In this document: positions 1 through 7,479 of the stretch, piece by piece | Layout of the letters: each line of letters begins with the position of its first letter | Numbering within the stretch: the first letter of the stretch is position 1 | Assembly: GCF_001552195.1 (NCBI RefSeq) | Contig: NZ_BCQS01000005.1 | Span: 868,001 to 932,000, forward strand | Reading direction: 5' to 3' | Length of the DNA: 64,000 nucleotides | Source: Actinomadura latina NBRC 106108 | GTDB taxonomy: Bacteria > Actinomycetota > Actinomycetes > Streptosporangiales > Streptosporangiaceae | Translations under genes and position numbers: made by a program | The notes under the pieces: model-generated | Databases searched by the model: none | What the model saw: the letters and a program-made list of their open reading frames with translations, nothing else | What the model was told of the DNA's origin: nothing

Positions 1-78
1 TTAGCTGGATTTGGCGAAATTTCTGCGTGACCGTACCGATACCGACGGAAACATCCTCGTTCTTTCGAACGACCGGTT

Positions 79-483
79 TCAGTCGGCGGGGTAGCGGACC
101 AGCGCGTCCTCGAAACCGTCGTGCCCCGAGGCGCAGGAGCGCAGCGGGGCCGGCGCGCCCGCCGCACCGTGCTCCAGCAGCTGCGGGACGGCGCGGGGAT
201 CGGGGAGCACCTCCGCTCCGAGCCGCACGGGGTCGCGCAGCACCGTCCGCACACCGGGCTCCCCGGAGACGAACTCGCCGAGCACGAATCCCTCGGACTC
301 GTTCCACACCAGGGCCTGGAGCCCGAGGACGAAGGTCGCGTCACGGGGGTGGCACGGGTCGAGCCAGACGTTCGAGAGCGGCACCCCGCGGGCCTGCAGC
401 GCATCGCCGACGCGCGTGATGTATCCGCGGGTGACGTCGACGAAGGGGTCCGAGTGAGGCAGGGGTCGAATGCGGTCGATCAC
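79..483 (-). CDS. DUF6292 family protein
   Basis: A 134-residue soluble protein of the actinobacterial DUF6292 type, function unknown. The family pattern is visible: Y-I-x-x-V-x-x-A-L near residue 25, a W-x-D-P-x-x-P-R-D-A segment, an internal ALVW-x-E, and a conserved PDP near residue 95. The GTG start at 483 is preferred because AGAGGG lies about ten bases upstream; longer versions in this frame run through low-complexity Arg/Gly sequence. It is the last of three small minus-strand genes divergent from the GntR regulator. In related actinomycetes such genes often sit beside GntR/UTRA regulators of integrative elements (family knowledge); no direct role can be inferred. Confidence 0.75.
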   Translation of the reverse strand: MIDRIRPLPHSDPFVDVTRGYITRVGDALQARGVPLSNVWLDPCHPRDATFVLGLQALVWNESEGFVLGEFVSGEPGVRTVLRDPVRLGAEVLPDPRAVPQLLEHGAAGAPAPLRSCASGHDGFEDALVRYPAD

Positions 484-647
484 TGGTTCATCCCTCTCTT
501 CGGTCTCTTTACGAAGTATGAGGGAAGTTGATCCCGAATGTCCCGTTTCCGAGGGAGAAATCTGGCCGAAGGCAGGCCAAACAGGCCCTTTCGCCCACAT
601 ACCTCCCTTCAGCCTCCCTCTTCTCTCCGTTCCCGGCCCGCCCGGGT

Positions 648-1016
648 CTAGGCGAACTGGGGAACGGACTGCGCGACGGACTGCGGAACGAGCCGCGAGG
701 CGAGCCACGGACCGACGACCACGGCGCACGCCCCCGCCGAGCAGAACGCCGTCAGCCGTCCCGGCGCACCCGCCCGCCGGCCGAGTTCGGCGGTGATCAC
801 CAGGACCGTGGCCCCGGTGACCGCCATCCGCAGCGCTCCGCCCCACGGGTCCCGCGCCGCGGGAAGCTCCCGAACCGGCGTCAGCCGCAGGACGGGAACG
901 GCCGCCGCACCCGGCTCGTCGATCACGGCCGGCTCCCCCGGCGCGCTCAGCCCCACGGGCTCGCGCGCGATCGGCTGCTGCGGCGCGCCCGGCACCGCGT
1001 CCATCCGGTCTTTCAC
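648..1016 (-). CDS. Small hypothetical membrane protein
   Basis: A 122-residue protein that I do not recognise. The N-terminal half is rich in Pro, Ala and Glu. It is followed by two hydrophobic stretches at about 63-77 (MAVTGATVLVITA) and 88-107, enough for one hairpin or two short membrane helices. The GTG start at 1016 has GGAG six bases upstream, which decides the start; an internal ATG at 1004 is the alternative. It lies 44 bp downstream of the 64-residue membrane protein and 164 bp upstream of the DUF6292 gene, all on the minus strand, so the three may form one transcript controlled from the 1256-1498 region. Confidence 0.5.
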   Translation of the reverse strand: MKDRMDAVPGAPQQPIAREPVGLSAPGEPAVIDEPGAAAVPVLRLTPVRELPAARDPWGGALRMAVTGATVLVITAELGRRAGAPGRLTAFCSAGACAVVVGPWLASRLVPQSVAQSVPQFA

Positions 1017-1060
1017 CTGGAACTCCTTAGGTCAGCGGCCCGCTCCGCGGCGACCGGAGA

Positions 1061-1255
1061 TCATGTGCGCGGCTCGTTCAGTCCCCGGACGGTGACCACC
1101 ACCGGCCGGTACGAGGGCCCGGCCTCCGGCGGCGTGGACGGCTCGGCGCGGAGGTCCACGTTCCTGGTCCGGAAGCCGAAGCTGAAGACGTAGAGCAACA
1201 GGGTCAGGAAGAGCGCCGGTGGCACGAGCACCCACAGCATGATCATCGCGGTCAT
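1061..1255 (-). CDS. Small single-span membrane protein (64 aa)
   Basis: A short protein with a clear N-terminal membrane helix at about residues 3-25 (MIMLWVLVPPALFLTLLLYV) and a 38-residue polar tail. A strong ribosome binding site, GGAGGAGG, stands six bases before the ATG, so the small size is not a reason to doubt it. It is the first minus-strand gene divergent from the GntR regulator, with the palindromes at 1318-1414 between them. Small membrane proteins of this kind are common in the transfer or regulatory regions of actinomycete integrative elements, but I see no specific match and assign no function. Confidence 0.6.
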   Translation of the reverse strand: MTAMIMLWVLVPPALFLTLLLYVFSFGFRTRNVDLRAEPSTPPEAGPSYRPVVVTVRGLNEPRT

Positions 1256-1317
1256 CTGAACCTCCTCCAGGCGGTTCGCGATATCCCTTACATCCAGTAC
1301 GTCCCACTGATAGCGTT

Positions 1318-1414
1318 GTCCACGTTTTCAAGTAGTGGACTTGTCCCAACAAGTCGCTCACCCAAGGTGTACCCTTTTTTGAGATTGCAAACACGTTGGG
1401 TGGGAAGTACTTGT
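1318..1414. promoter_or_regulatory. Candidate GntR operators and divergent promoter region
   Basis: A perfect inverted repeat ACTTGT-CCCA-ACAAGT occupies 1339-1354. This is the 16-bp architecture of HutC/DasR-type GntR operators (hexamer arms, four-base centre). A further ACTTGT half-site is at 1409-1414. A second inverted pair, GTCCAC (1318-1323) and GTGGAC (1335-1340), abuts the first, and CACCCAA (1359-1365) pairs with TTGGGTG (1396-1402). The sites lie between the 64-aa membrane protein and the GntR gene, so autoregulation and control of the divergent small genes is the natural inference. Confidence 0.6.
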
Positions 1415-1498
1415 TCAGAAGTCCGGTTCTGTGCGATGTTCCGCTCATCCAGCGGTAGGCACGGGCCGGAGCGGAACGGCCGGAAGGGAGCGGATCCG

Positions 1499-2371
1499 AT
1501 GGCTCGCACGACGCCTCTCCGCTGGCGTGACATCGCCGATGACCTGCGCCGGCGCATCGAATCGGGAGACCTGGCCCATACGGACGGCACGTCCGGCCGG
1601 AGGCCGCTACCTCCCGAGAAGGACCTGGAGCAGCACTACCGCGCGTCCCGCAACACCGTCCGGGACGCGCTCGCCTGGCTCCGGCAGCAGGGGTACGTCG
1701 TCTCCGAGCAGGGCAAGGGGACGTTCGTCGTGCCCCAGCCCGACATCGTCCACGTCACGCTCCGCGCCGTCGAGCTCGGGCTCGCACCCGGCGCGGTGTC
1801 GCCTGAGTGGTACAACCGCGACGCCGCCATCCCGGCGAACCGGAACGCGTCGGTGTCGCAGGTCAAGGTGGAAGTCCAGGAGGGCACCAAGGTCATCGCC
1901 CGGTACCTGCAGACGAAGACGGGGTCGGAGTTCATCTCCCGCCACCAGGAGATCTTCCTCGATGACAAGCCCTGGGTCCTGCAGACGTCCTTCTACCCGC
2001 TCGAATTCGCCACCGGCGGCGCGTCCCGCCTGCTCCTTCCGCGCGACATCCCCGAGGGAGCCGTGGCGTACCTGGGCGAGACCCTCGGCTACCGCGAGGT
2101 CGGCTTCCACGACGAGATCAAGGCCCGCGTCCCGGACGAGAACGAGAAGCGCTTCTTCAGCCTCGGCGACTCCGCCGCGAGCATCGTCTTCGAAACCGTC
2201 CGGACCGCCTACTCCGCCGACGGCAATCCGTTCCGCGTCACCGTGACGGTCTGGCCCGCCGACCGCACGCGGCTGCACTACAACGACGGCGACGTACCCA
2301 TCGACGTCCTCAGGGCGCCCGGTCTGGGCTCCCCCGACGACTCTCCGGACGACGACGCCGGAAGCGGATAG
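1499..2371 (+). CDS. GntR family transcriptional regulator, HutC/UTRA type
   Basis: A 290-residue DNA-binding repressor. Residues about 6-78 form the GntR winged helix-turn-helix: W-R-D-I-A-D-D-L start, LPPEKDLEQHYRASRNTVRDAL recognition region, wing ending EQGKGTFV. Residues about 100-275 are a UTRA ligand-binding domain (SRHQEIFLDD, LPRDIPEGAVAYL, DEIKARVPDENEKRFFSL, NPFRVTVTVWPADR). The ATG at 1499 is chosen over upstream in-frame starts because it has AAGGGAG in front and the domain begins at once. The ligand is unknown; UTRA proteins bind small sugars or amines, and KorSA-type members control integrative elements. Probably autoregulated through 1339-1354. Confidence 0.88.
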   Translation: MARTTPLRWRDIADDLRRRIESGDLAHTDGTSGRRPLPPEKDLEQHYRASRNTVRDALAWLRQQGYVVSEQGKGTFVVPQPDIVHVTLRAVELGLAPGAVSPEWYNRDAAIPANRNASVSQVKVEVQEGTKVIARYLQTKTGSEFISRHQEIFLDDKPWVLQTSFYPLEFATGGASRLLLPRDIPEGAVAYLGETLGYREVGFHDEIKARVPDENEKRFFSLGDSAASIVFETVRTAYSADGNPFRVTVTVWPADRTRLHYNDGDVPIDVLRAPGLGSPDDSPDDDAGSG

Positions 2372-2447
2372 CCCGGGCCGCCGCCGACCGCGGCGGCCGT
2401 CACGCACCTGTCCATACCGCCCCCCTTCCCGACCGGACGGGAGCCTC

Positions 2448-3128
2448 GTGCTCCCCTCACCCCGGCCGGGAGGCGGGGGCCTTGAACTTTCTCGGAGTCA
2501 GGAGCACGTGGACACAGAAACCGGGGCCCGCCAACGCAGCCGGGCCGCTCACCCCAGCTACCGCATCCGAATCGCGCGTCCGGACGAGATCGACGTCGTC
2601 CTAGGGCTCATCGACCATGCGGCCGGATGGCTTCGAGTCACGAAAGCGACGACCCAGTGGGCCGAGCCGTGGCCCAGTCCCGAAGGCCGCATGAAACGCG
2701 TCAACGAGGCCCTCGCCAACGGGGAGACCTGGCTCCTGTCCGACGGGGAGCGCGCGATCGGCACCGTCTCCATCAAGACGATGGGGCACGAGGAGCTCTG
2801 GACCGCGGAGGAACGCGAGACCGAGGCCGTCTACCTGCATCGCCTCGTCATCCACCGCGACTACGCGGGCACCGGCCTGGGCGCCGAGCTGATCGACTGG
2901 GCCGGCCGCGAAGGCGCGTTGCGCCAGCGGAACGCGGAGCTCGTCCGCATCGACGTCTGGACCGACAACCACGCACTTCACGACTACTACCGCGGCCTGG
3001 GCTTCCAGGACGTCGCGATCCGCGACACCAGCGACAGGACCCCGTCGGGCGCCCTGTTCCAGAAGCCTCTGGCCGCGACCCGCTCGTCCGGCCCACGACG
3101 CATCATGGAGGAAGTCCCCCGACCTTAG
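2448..3128 (+). CDS. GNAT family N-acetyltransferase
   Basis: An acetyl-CoA-dependent acyltransferase of unknown acceptor. The GNAT fold runs from about residue 38 (YRIRIARPDEID) to 205: beta strands with GTVSIKTM, then LHRLVIHRDYAGTGLGAELIDWA, which carries the acetyl-CoA pyrophosphate loop (R-x-x-G-x-G-x-G/A form), and a C-terminal NHALHDYYRGLGFQDV motif. The N-terminal 37 residues are variable and the start is uncertain: GTG at 2448 (GGGAG four bases before) or GTG at 2508 (GGAG three bases before). It follows the GntR gene by 76 bp in the same direction and may share its transcript. Its substrate cannot be told from sequence. Confidence 0.82.
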   Translation: MLPSPRPGGGGLELSRSQEHVDTETGARQRSRAAHPSYRIRIARPDEIDVVLGLIDHAAGWLRVTKATTQWAEPWPSPEGRMKRVNEALANGETWLLSDGERAIGTVSIKTMGHEELWTAEERETEAVYLHRLVIHRDYAGTGLGAELIDWAGREGALRQRNAELVRIDVWTDNHALHDYYRGLGFQDVAIRDTSDRTPSGALFQKPLAATRSSGPRRIMEEVPRP

Positions 3129-3136
3129 GGAACGCG

Positions 3137-3458
3137 ATGGCACGCAGGCGGCCCAAGTACATCGAGATGGCCGAGGCCCTCCGAGCTCAGATCACCGACG
3201 GACGACTGTGCAGAGATGCGGTCACGAGCAGGTCGGATACCAAGGACGAGTTCGACGCCCGGCCCCCTACGGAGGAGGAGCTCAGGTTCTTCGGGCTCTC
3301 CAAGAACAGCCTCGCCGTCCATCGAGCACACCCGCACGGCCTTCGACCAGAACGACGAACCGTTCCGCCTGACGGTCACCGTCTACAAGCCGGGCACCAA
3401 CAAGATCCGGTTCATCGCCGGTGAGGTGCCCGACGAGGTCTGGGAACGCGGTTCCTGA
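3137..3458 (+). pseudogene. Remnant of a GntR/UTRA regulator gene (internal deletion plus frameshift)
   Basis: The first 24 codons from the ATG at 3137 (ARRRPKYIEMAEALRAQITDG) are a normal GntR start. They jump directly to a UTRA C-terminal part (DEFDARPPTEEELRFFGL), so most of the winged helix and half of UTRA are missing. Near 3320 the frame shifts by one base; the rest continues as IEHTRTAFDQNDEPFRLTVTVYKPG to the stop at 3458. These pieces align in order with the C-terminus of the intact regulator at 1499-2371. The two losses make a functional product unlikely. It begins nine bases after the GNAT gene. Confidence 0.8.
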
Positions 3459-3515
3459 CCCGTCTCCCTCCATCAACCACGAACCGCAGGGAAACCAAAG
3501 GGGGCTGGCGGGCGG

Positions 3516-3779
3516 TCAGACGAAGCGGACTAGCATGAGGTCGCTTTCGGGGGTTTCGCGCCAATAGAAGGCGCCGGGGGCGCGGGACATGCCCTCGATC
3601 TCGCCGGCGATGATCAGTGCACGGTTGATGCAGTCGGTCTTGTTGTAACCGGTCTGCTCCTGGAGGCGCTGGAGCGCCTGGACGGCCTTGCCGGTCAGGT
3701 TGACCGTCACGCGTTCACTCTGCGGCGCGGCCTCCGCGGGCCCGCCTGAGGTCTCGGAGCCCGCACGAGGATTCGTCAT
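3516..3779 (-). CDS. Ribbon-helix-helix family protein
   Basis: An 87-residue protein with a short flexible N-terminus, then a ribbon-helix-helix core at about residues 24-58: SERVTVNLTGKAVQALQRL, a turn, and NKTDCINRALIIAGEIEG. This is the fold of MetJ/Arc-type repressors and many antitoxins, which bind DNA as dimers. The ATG at 3779 has GGGAG nine bases upstream; a longer frame to 3968 would read through the palindrome at 3891-3908, so it is unlikely. No toxin gene is adjacent, so it is more likely a stand-alone regulator, possibly autoregulated. The target is unknown. Confidence 0.65.
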   Translation of the reverse strand: MTNPRAGSETSGGPAEAAPQSERVTVNLTGKAVQALQRLQEQTGYNKTDCINRALIIAGEIEGMSRAPGAFYWRETPESDLMLVRFV

Positions 3780-4106
3780 GAGCGCACACTCCCATCCGGG
3801 GCGCGGAGCCCGGCCCACCCCCATGTCGTTCCGGCGCCGGGACCGATGTCCCGCCGTCAGGCGACCATACAGCCCTCCGTCAGCAAATCCATGCTGTGCG
3901 TACAGCATGTACGACAGAGGTTTCCCCGGCTTCGGCACCGGAAACCTTCGATACTCACGCCTTGCCATCGAGGTACAGAATAGTTACCGTCTTTTATGCA
4001 GCGATCGTATGCTTTTCATCTGTATATTAGCGGAGGGGTGGGGACGACACCAACGCCGAGGAGCCGGTGACACTACGCCGGGCCTTCCCGGGGGAAGGAA
4101 GACTCC
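3780..4106. promoter_or_regulatory. Divergent intergenic region with an 18-bp palindrome
   Basis: The stretch between the ribbon-helix-helix gene and the cyclic-nucleotide sensor gene holds no gene. It contains ATGCTGT-GCGT-ACAGCAT at 3891-3908, seven-base perfect arms around four bases, 112 bp upstream of the ribbon-helix-helix start. Bases 3980-4035 are much richer in A and T than their surroundings, which suits promoter function. The palindrome is a candidate autoregulatory operator; this is inference. Confidence 0.45.
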
Positions 4107-5405
4107 GTGAGACTGAACCGTTGGGCGGCGCGGCCGCGGGGGCGGACGGCGCCGCATGCCGGCGCGGGGCCGGTGAACGCGAAGGTCATGACGCCGGTGA
4201 CGCTCGGCGCCATGGTGCTGGGGTACGTACTGGACGGTTCGGGCACCGCGGCGATCAGCGGCGTGCTGGCGTTCCTCACGCTCCCCGCGGTGGCCGTCAC
4301 GAACGCGGTCGTCCAGTACCTGAAGGCGGACACGCTGCAGGAGACGTCCGGGCCGCCGTCGACGACCGCCGTGCTGCCCGCTCTTGCGCCGGTCTCCGAA
4401 GTGGCCGTCCCGCGAGGGGCGGCGACGTTCTGGGACGCGCTGACGCCGGTGGAGCGGCAGGACCTCATCGCGCGGGCCCGCCGCCACCTGTACCGCAGGG
4501 AGGACGTCCTGTGCCGTGAGGGCGGGCTCGCGGGCGAGGTCGTCGTGATCCTGTCCGGCTGGACGCGCGTGTGGGTCTGGGAGGGCGCCGAGCAGCGGAT
4601 CGTCGCGTTCCGCGGCGCCGGGGAGCTGGTCGGCGAGCGGGCGGCGCTGATGATCCGCGACAGGTCCGCGACCGTGACGGCGGACGGCGACGTCGAGGCG
4701 CTCCGGATCGACGCCGCCGACTTCGGCGCCTTCCTGGGCGCCAACCCGCGCGTGCGGGGCGTCCTGGAACAGCAGGTCTACCGGCGGCAGATCGAGAAGC
4801 ACGAGTTCCAGGACGTGCAGGGGAACTGCTCGATCCTCATCACCGACATCACGCGGTTCAGCTCGCCGGTGCGCAACGACGCCGACCGCGACTACGTCCT
4901 GGGCGCGATGTACGACCTGATGGGCGAGGCGTTCACCGCGTCCGGCCTCGACCTCGGCCGCCTCTACCAGGAGGACCGCGGCGACGGCGCGCTCGTCATC
5001 GTCCCGCCGGCCACGCCGACCGACAAGGTCGTCGACCCGATGCTCGCGCACCTGGCGGCGGCGCTGCGGCGGCACAACCGGCGCGCCGCCGAGGCGACCC
5101 GGCTGCAGCTGCGGGCCGCGCTGCACGTCGGTCCCGTGCAGCGCGGCCCGAAGGGCGTGTCCGGCGTCTCCATCATCACGACGCGCCGGATGGTGGACGC
5201 CCCCGCGGTGAAGCGGCGCGTCGCCGAGACCGGCGCCGACCTGGCGTTCGTCACGTCCGACTTCGTGTACGACTCGGTCATCAAGCCCGCCCCCGGCCTC
5301 GTCGACCCGGGCCGCTACACGCGGGTCCGGGTGAGGCTGAAGGAGACGTCGCTGTCGGCGTGGCTCATGCTGGAGGGCGGCGGGTCCCAGCTCCGCGCGG
5401 TGTGA
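4107..5405 (+). CDS. Cyclic-nucleotide-binding domain protein with C-terminal class III cyclase-like domain
   Basis: A 432-residue protein with a hydrophobic segment at about 28-72 (one or two membrane spans), a Crp-type cyclic-nucleotide-binding domain at 108-225 and a nucleotidyl-cyclase-fold domain at about 238-420. In the binding domain the phosphate-binding cassette G-E...R-S-A is present (G172-E173, R186-S-A), so it may bind cAMP or a related ligand. In the cyclase domain the metal-site Asp of LITDITRF (244-251) and a GDG turn (292-294) are present. The usual substrate-stabilising Asn/Arg helix is not recognisable (GVSIITTRRMVDA instead), so cyclase activity is doubtful. GTG start at 4107 with AAGGAA upstream. 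Confidence 0.75.
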   Translation: MRLNRWAARPRGRTAPHAGAGPVNAKVMTPVTLGAMVLGYVLDGSGTAAISGVLAFLTLPAVAVTNAVVQYLKADTLQETSGPPSTTAVLPALAPVSEVAVPRGAATFWDALTPVERQDLIARARRHLYRREDVLCREGGLAGEVVVILSGWTRVWVWEGAEQRIVAFRGAGELVGERAALMIRDRSATVTADGDVEALRIDAADFGAFLGANPRVRGVLEQQVYRRQIEKHEFQDVQGNCSILITDITRFSSPVRNDADRDYVLGAMYDLMGEAFTASGLDLGRLYQEDRGDGALVIVPPATPTDKVVDPMLAHLAAALRRHNRRAAEATRLQLRAALHVGPVQRGPKGVSGVSIITTRRMVDAPAVKRRVAETGADLAFVTSDFVYDSVIKPAPGLVDPGRYTRVRVRLKETSLSAWLMLEGGGSQLRAV

Positions 5406-5408
5406 AGG

Positions 5409-5690
5409 TCAGGAAGCCACCAGGTCCTGGTAGTCGGGGTGCTTCTCGATCCACTTCTTGATGAACGGGCACACGGGGACGACCGAGCGGCCCTTGCCGC
5501 GGATGTCGTCCAGGACGCCCCGGGCGAGCGAACTGCCGACGCCCTTGCCCTCGAACGCGGAACCGACCTCGGTGTGGATGAGGGCGACCGTTCCCTCGCC
5601 CGGCTCGTAGTCGACGAACCCGGCGAGGTCGCCGTCCAGCCTGATCTCGTAGCGGTTCTTCTCGGCGTTGTCGGTGATCTCGGTGCTCAT
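5409..5690 (-). CDS. Small GNAT-like N-acetyltransferase (YjdJ/NATD1 type)
   Basis: A 93-residue one-domain protein of the short GNAT group. The acetyl-CoA-binding segment is seen as HTEVGSAFEGKGVGSSLARGVLDDIR (about residues 37-62), followed by the family's VVPVCPFIKKWIEKHPDYQDLV ending. The ATG at 5690 is chosen because the family begins here (N-x-x-x-x-R-YEIRLDG). It lies 37 bp downstream of cimA on the same strand and could be read from the cimA transcript. The substrate is unknown. Its stop lies three bases from the stop of the convergent cyclic-nucleotide protein. Confidence 0.85.
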   Translation of the reverse strand: MSTEITDNAEKNRYEIRLDGDLAGFVDYEPGEGTVALIHTEVGSAFEGKGVGSSLARGVLDDIRGKGRSVVPVCPFIKKWIEKHPDYQDLVAS

Positions 5691-5727
5691 GCCCCGATAA
5701 TGCCCAACCAGCCCGAGAGATTCCCCG

Positions 5728-7305
5728 TCAGCCCGCCTCGTGGCCCGCGCGGAGCAGGCAGTAGGTGACGGCCTCCTCCAGGGCCTGCCAGGACGCGGCG
5801 ATGACGTTGTCCTCGACACCGACGGTGCCCCACTCGCGCTCGCCGTCGCTGGACTCGACCAGCACCCGCGTCCGGGCGTCGGTCCCGTGCGCCCCCTCCA
5901 GGATGCGGACCTTGTAGTCGACCAGCTCCAGCCGCGCCAGCTCCGGGTAGAGGCGGCCGAGCGCGATGCGCAGCGCGTTGTCGAGCGCGTTGACGGGGCC
6001 GTTGCCCTCGCCGGTCGCGATGATCCGCTCGCCCTTGGCGTGCAGCTTGACGGTCGCCTCGCTGACCATGGACCCGTCGGGGCGGCGCTCCACGATCGAC
6101 CGCCACGACTCGACCTCGAAGTGCCGCTGCCGGACGCCGGTCAGCTCCTCGCGCAGCAGCAGCTCGAACGAGGCGTCCGCGGCCTCGAAGGTGTAGCCGG
6201 TGGACTCCAGCTCCTTGACCTTGGCGACGACGGCCTTGGCCTTCTCGCCGGACAGGTCGTAGCCCAGCTCGCGGCCCTTCAGCTCGACCGACGCGCGCCC
6301 GGCCATGCTCGACACCAGCATCCGCATGTCGTTGCCGACGGCGGCGGGGTCGATGTGCTGGTACAGGTCCGGGTCGATCTTGACGGCGGACGCGTGCAGC
6401 CCGGCCTTGTGCGCGAACGCCGACACGCCCACGTAGGGCTGCTGGGAGCTGGGCGCGACGTTGGTCACCTCGGACACGGCGTGCGCGATCCGGGTCATCT
6501 CGGCGAGCTGCGCGTCCGAGACGAGGCTCATGCCCCGCTTGAGCTGCAGGTTGCCGACGACCGTGAACAGGTTGGCGTTGCCGCTGCGCTCGCCGTACCC
6601 GTTCGCGCAGCCCTGCACGTGGGTGGCGCCGGCCTTGACCGCGGCGAGCGTGTTCGCGACCGCGCAGCCGGAGTCGTCGTGGCAGTGGATGCCGACCCGC
6701 ACCCCGTAGCCGACGACCTCGTCGACGACCTCGGCCAGCTCGTCCGGCAGCATGCCGCCGTTGGTGTCGCAGAGCGCGACGACGTCCGCGCCGGCCTCGG
6801 CGGCGGTGCGGACGGCCTCCAGCGCGTAGGCGCGGTTGGCCCGGTAGCCGTCGAAGAAGTGCTCGGCGTCCAGGAAGACTCGTTGGCCCTCCGCACGCAG
6901 ATGGGAGACCGTGTCGCGGATCATCGCGAGGTTCTCCTCAAGGGTGGTGCGGAGGGCCAGCTCGACGTGCCTGTCGTGGCTCTTGGCGACCAGGGTCACG
7001 ACAGACGCGCCGGATTCGCGCAGGGCGGCGACCTGAGGGTCGTCGGCCGCCTTCACCCCGGCCCGGCGGGTCGCGCCGAACGCGGTGAGCCGCGCGTGCC
7101 TCAGGTCGAGTTCTGTTCGAGCCCGCCTGAAGAATTCGGTGTCCTTGGGGTTGGCGCCGGGCCAGCCGCCCTCGATGAAGCCGACGCCCAGGTCGTCGAG
7201 GTGCCGCGCGATGGCGAGCTTGTCGGGCACGGAGAGGTTGAGCCCCTCCTGCTGCGACCCGTCGCGCAGGGTGGTGTCGTAGACGTGGAACGCGTCGCCT
7301 TGCAT
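5728..7305 (-). CDS. cimA: Citramalate synthase
   Basis: Condenses pyruvate and acetyl-CoA to (R)-citramalate, the first step of the threonine-independent route to 2-oxobutyrate and isoleucine. The 525-residue protein has the HMGL-like TIM barrel with metal and substrate motif VYDTTLRDGSQQEG at about residue 8, HCHDDSGCAVANTLAAV further on, and a LeuA-type C-terminal allosteric dimer domain from about 390. The FIEGGWPGANPKDTEFF signature separates CimA from 2-isopropylmalate synthase. It is transcribed after ilvE, behind its own leader peptide and terminator (7342-7436), so it should be attenuated by branched-chain aminoacyl-tRNA supply. ATG at 7305; the Shine-Dalgarno is weak. Confidence 0.93.
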   Translation of the reverse strand: MQGDAFHVYDTTLRDGSQQEGLNLSVPDKLAIARHLDDLGVGFIEGGWPGANPKDTEFFRRARTELDLRHARLTAFGATRRAGVKAADDPQVAALRESGASVVTLVAKSHDRHVELALRTTLEENLAMIRDTVSHLRAEGQRVFLDAEHFFDGYRANRAYALEAVRTAAEAGADVVALCDTNGGMLPDELAEVVDEVVGYGVRVGIHCHDDSGCAVANTLAAVKAGATHVQGCANGYGERSGNANLFTVVGNLQLKRGMSLVSDAQLAEMTRIAHAVSEVTNVAPSSQQPYVGVSAFAHKAGLHASAVKIDPDLYQHIDPAAVGNDMRMLVSSMAGRASVELKGRELGYDLSGEKAKAVVAKVKELESTGYTFEAADASFELLLREELTGVRQRHFEVESWRSIVERRPDGSMVSEATVKLHAKGERIIATGEGNGPVNALDNALRIALGRLYPELARLELVDYKVRILEGAHGTDARTRVLVESSDGEREWGTVGVEDNVIAASWQALEEAVTYCLLRAGHEAG

Positions 7306-7341
7306 AGGTGAGAACCCCCAGAGGGATCAGCGCCAGGGCAC

Positions 7342-7407
7342 AAAAAAGACCCCTCACGGACGTGAGAGGTCTGCGCGCCGGCCTTGTCCCGTTAGCTGCC
7401 GGCGCGC
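7342..7407 (-). terminator. cimA attenuator: leader stem plus U-tailed terminator hairpin
   Basis: Read on the minus strand, a 12-base stem with one mismatch (7372-7361 with 7358-7347) is followed by six T residues (7347-7342), a textbook intrinsic terminator 37 bp before cimA. Just upstream, GCGCGCCGGC within the last leader codons (7407-7398) is perfectly complementary to 7382-7373, which abuts the terminator stem. This gives the protector and terminator arrangement of ribosome-mediated attenuators. Confidence 0.85.
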
Positions 7408-7436
7408 CAGCCGATAATGACGAGGCTGTGGCGCAT
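7392..7436 (-). CDS. cimA leader peptide
   Basis: A 14-residue ORF, MRHSLVIIGWRAGS, with four consecutive branched-chain codons (Leu-Val-Ile-Ile) ahead of the attenuator of cimA. The ribosome would stall here when charged Leu, Val or Ile tRNA is short, and so prevent the terminator from forming. The weak GAGAA element precedes the ATG at 7436. An in-frame ATG at 7466 would give a 24-residue version but has no Shine-Dalgarno. The last codons form one arm of the 10-bp leader stem. Confidence 0.85.
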   Translation of the reverse strand: MRHSLVIIGWRAGS

Positions 7437-7479
7437 GATGTTCTCAGTCTGCCACACGATTTCCATGCCCGGGACACTC

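Noticed and set aside
1..78. Gene at the left edge
   Set aside because: Too short, and no frame gives a recognisable protein end.
3516..3968. 150-residue version of the ribbon-helix-helix protein
   Set aside because: The extra N-terminal part crosses the palindrome at 3891-3908 and is not ribbon-helix-helix-like; ATG 3779 has a proper ribosome binding site.
5740..7311. 523-codon plus-strand ORF opposite cimA
   Set aside because: It is the exact mirror of cimA in a GC-rich genome, low-complexity Val/Leu/Asp/Arg sequence with no motif.
7392..7466. Longer 24-codon version of the cimA leader
   Set aside because: In frame, but its ATG has no Shine-Dalgarno; the 14-codon form fits the other leaders.
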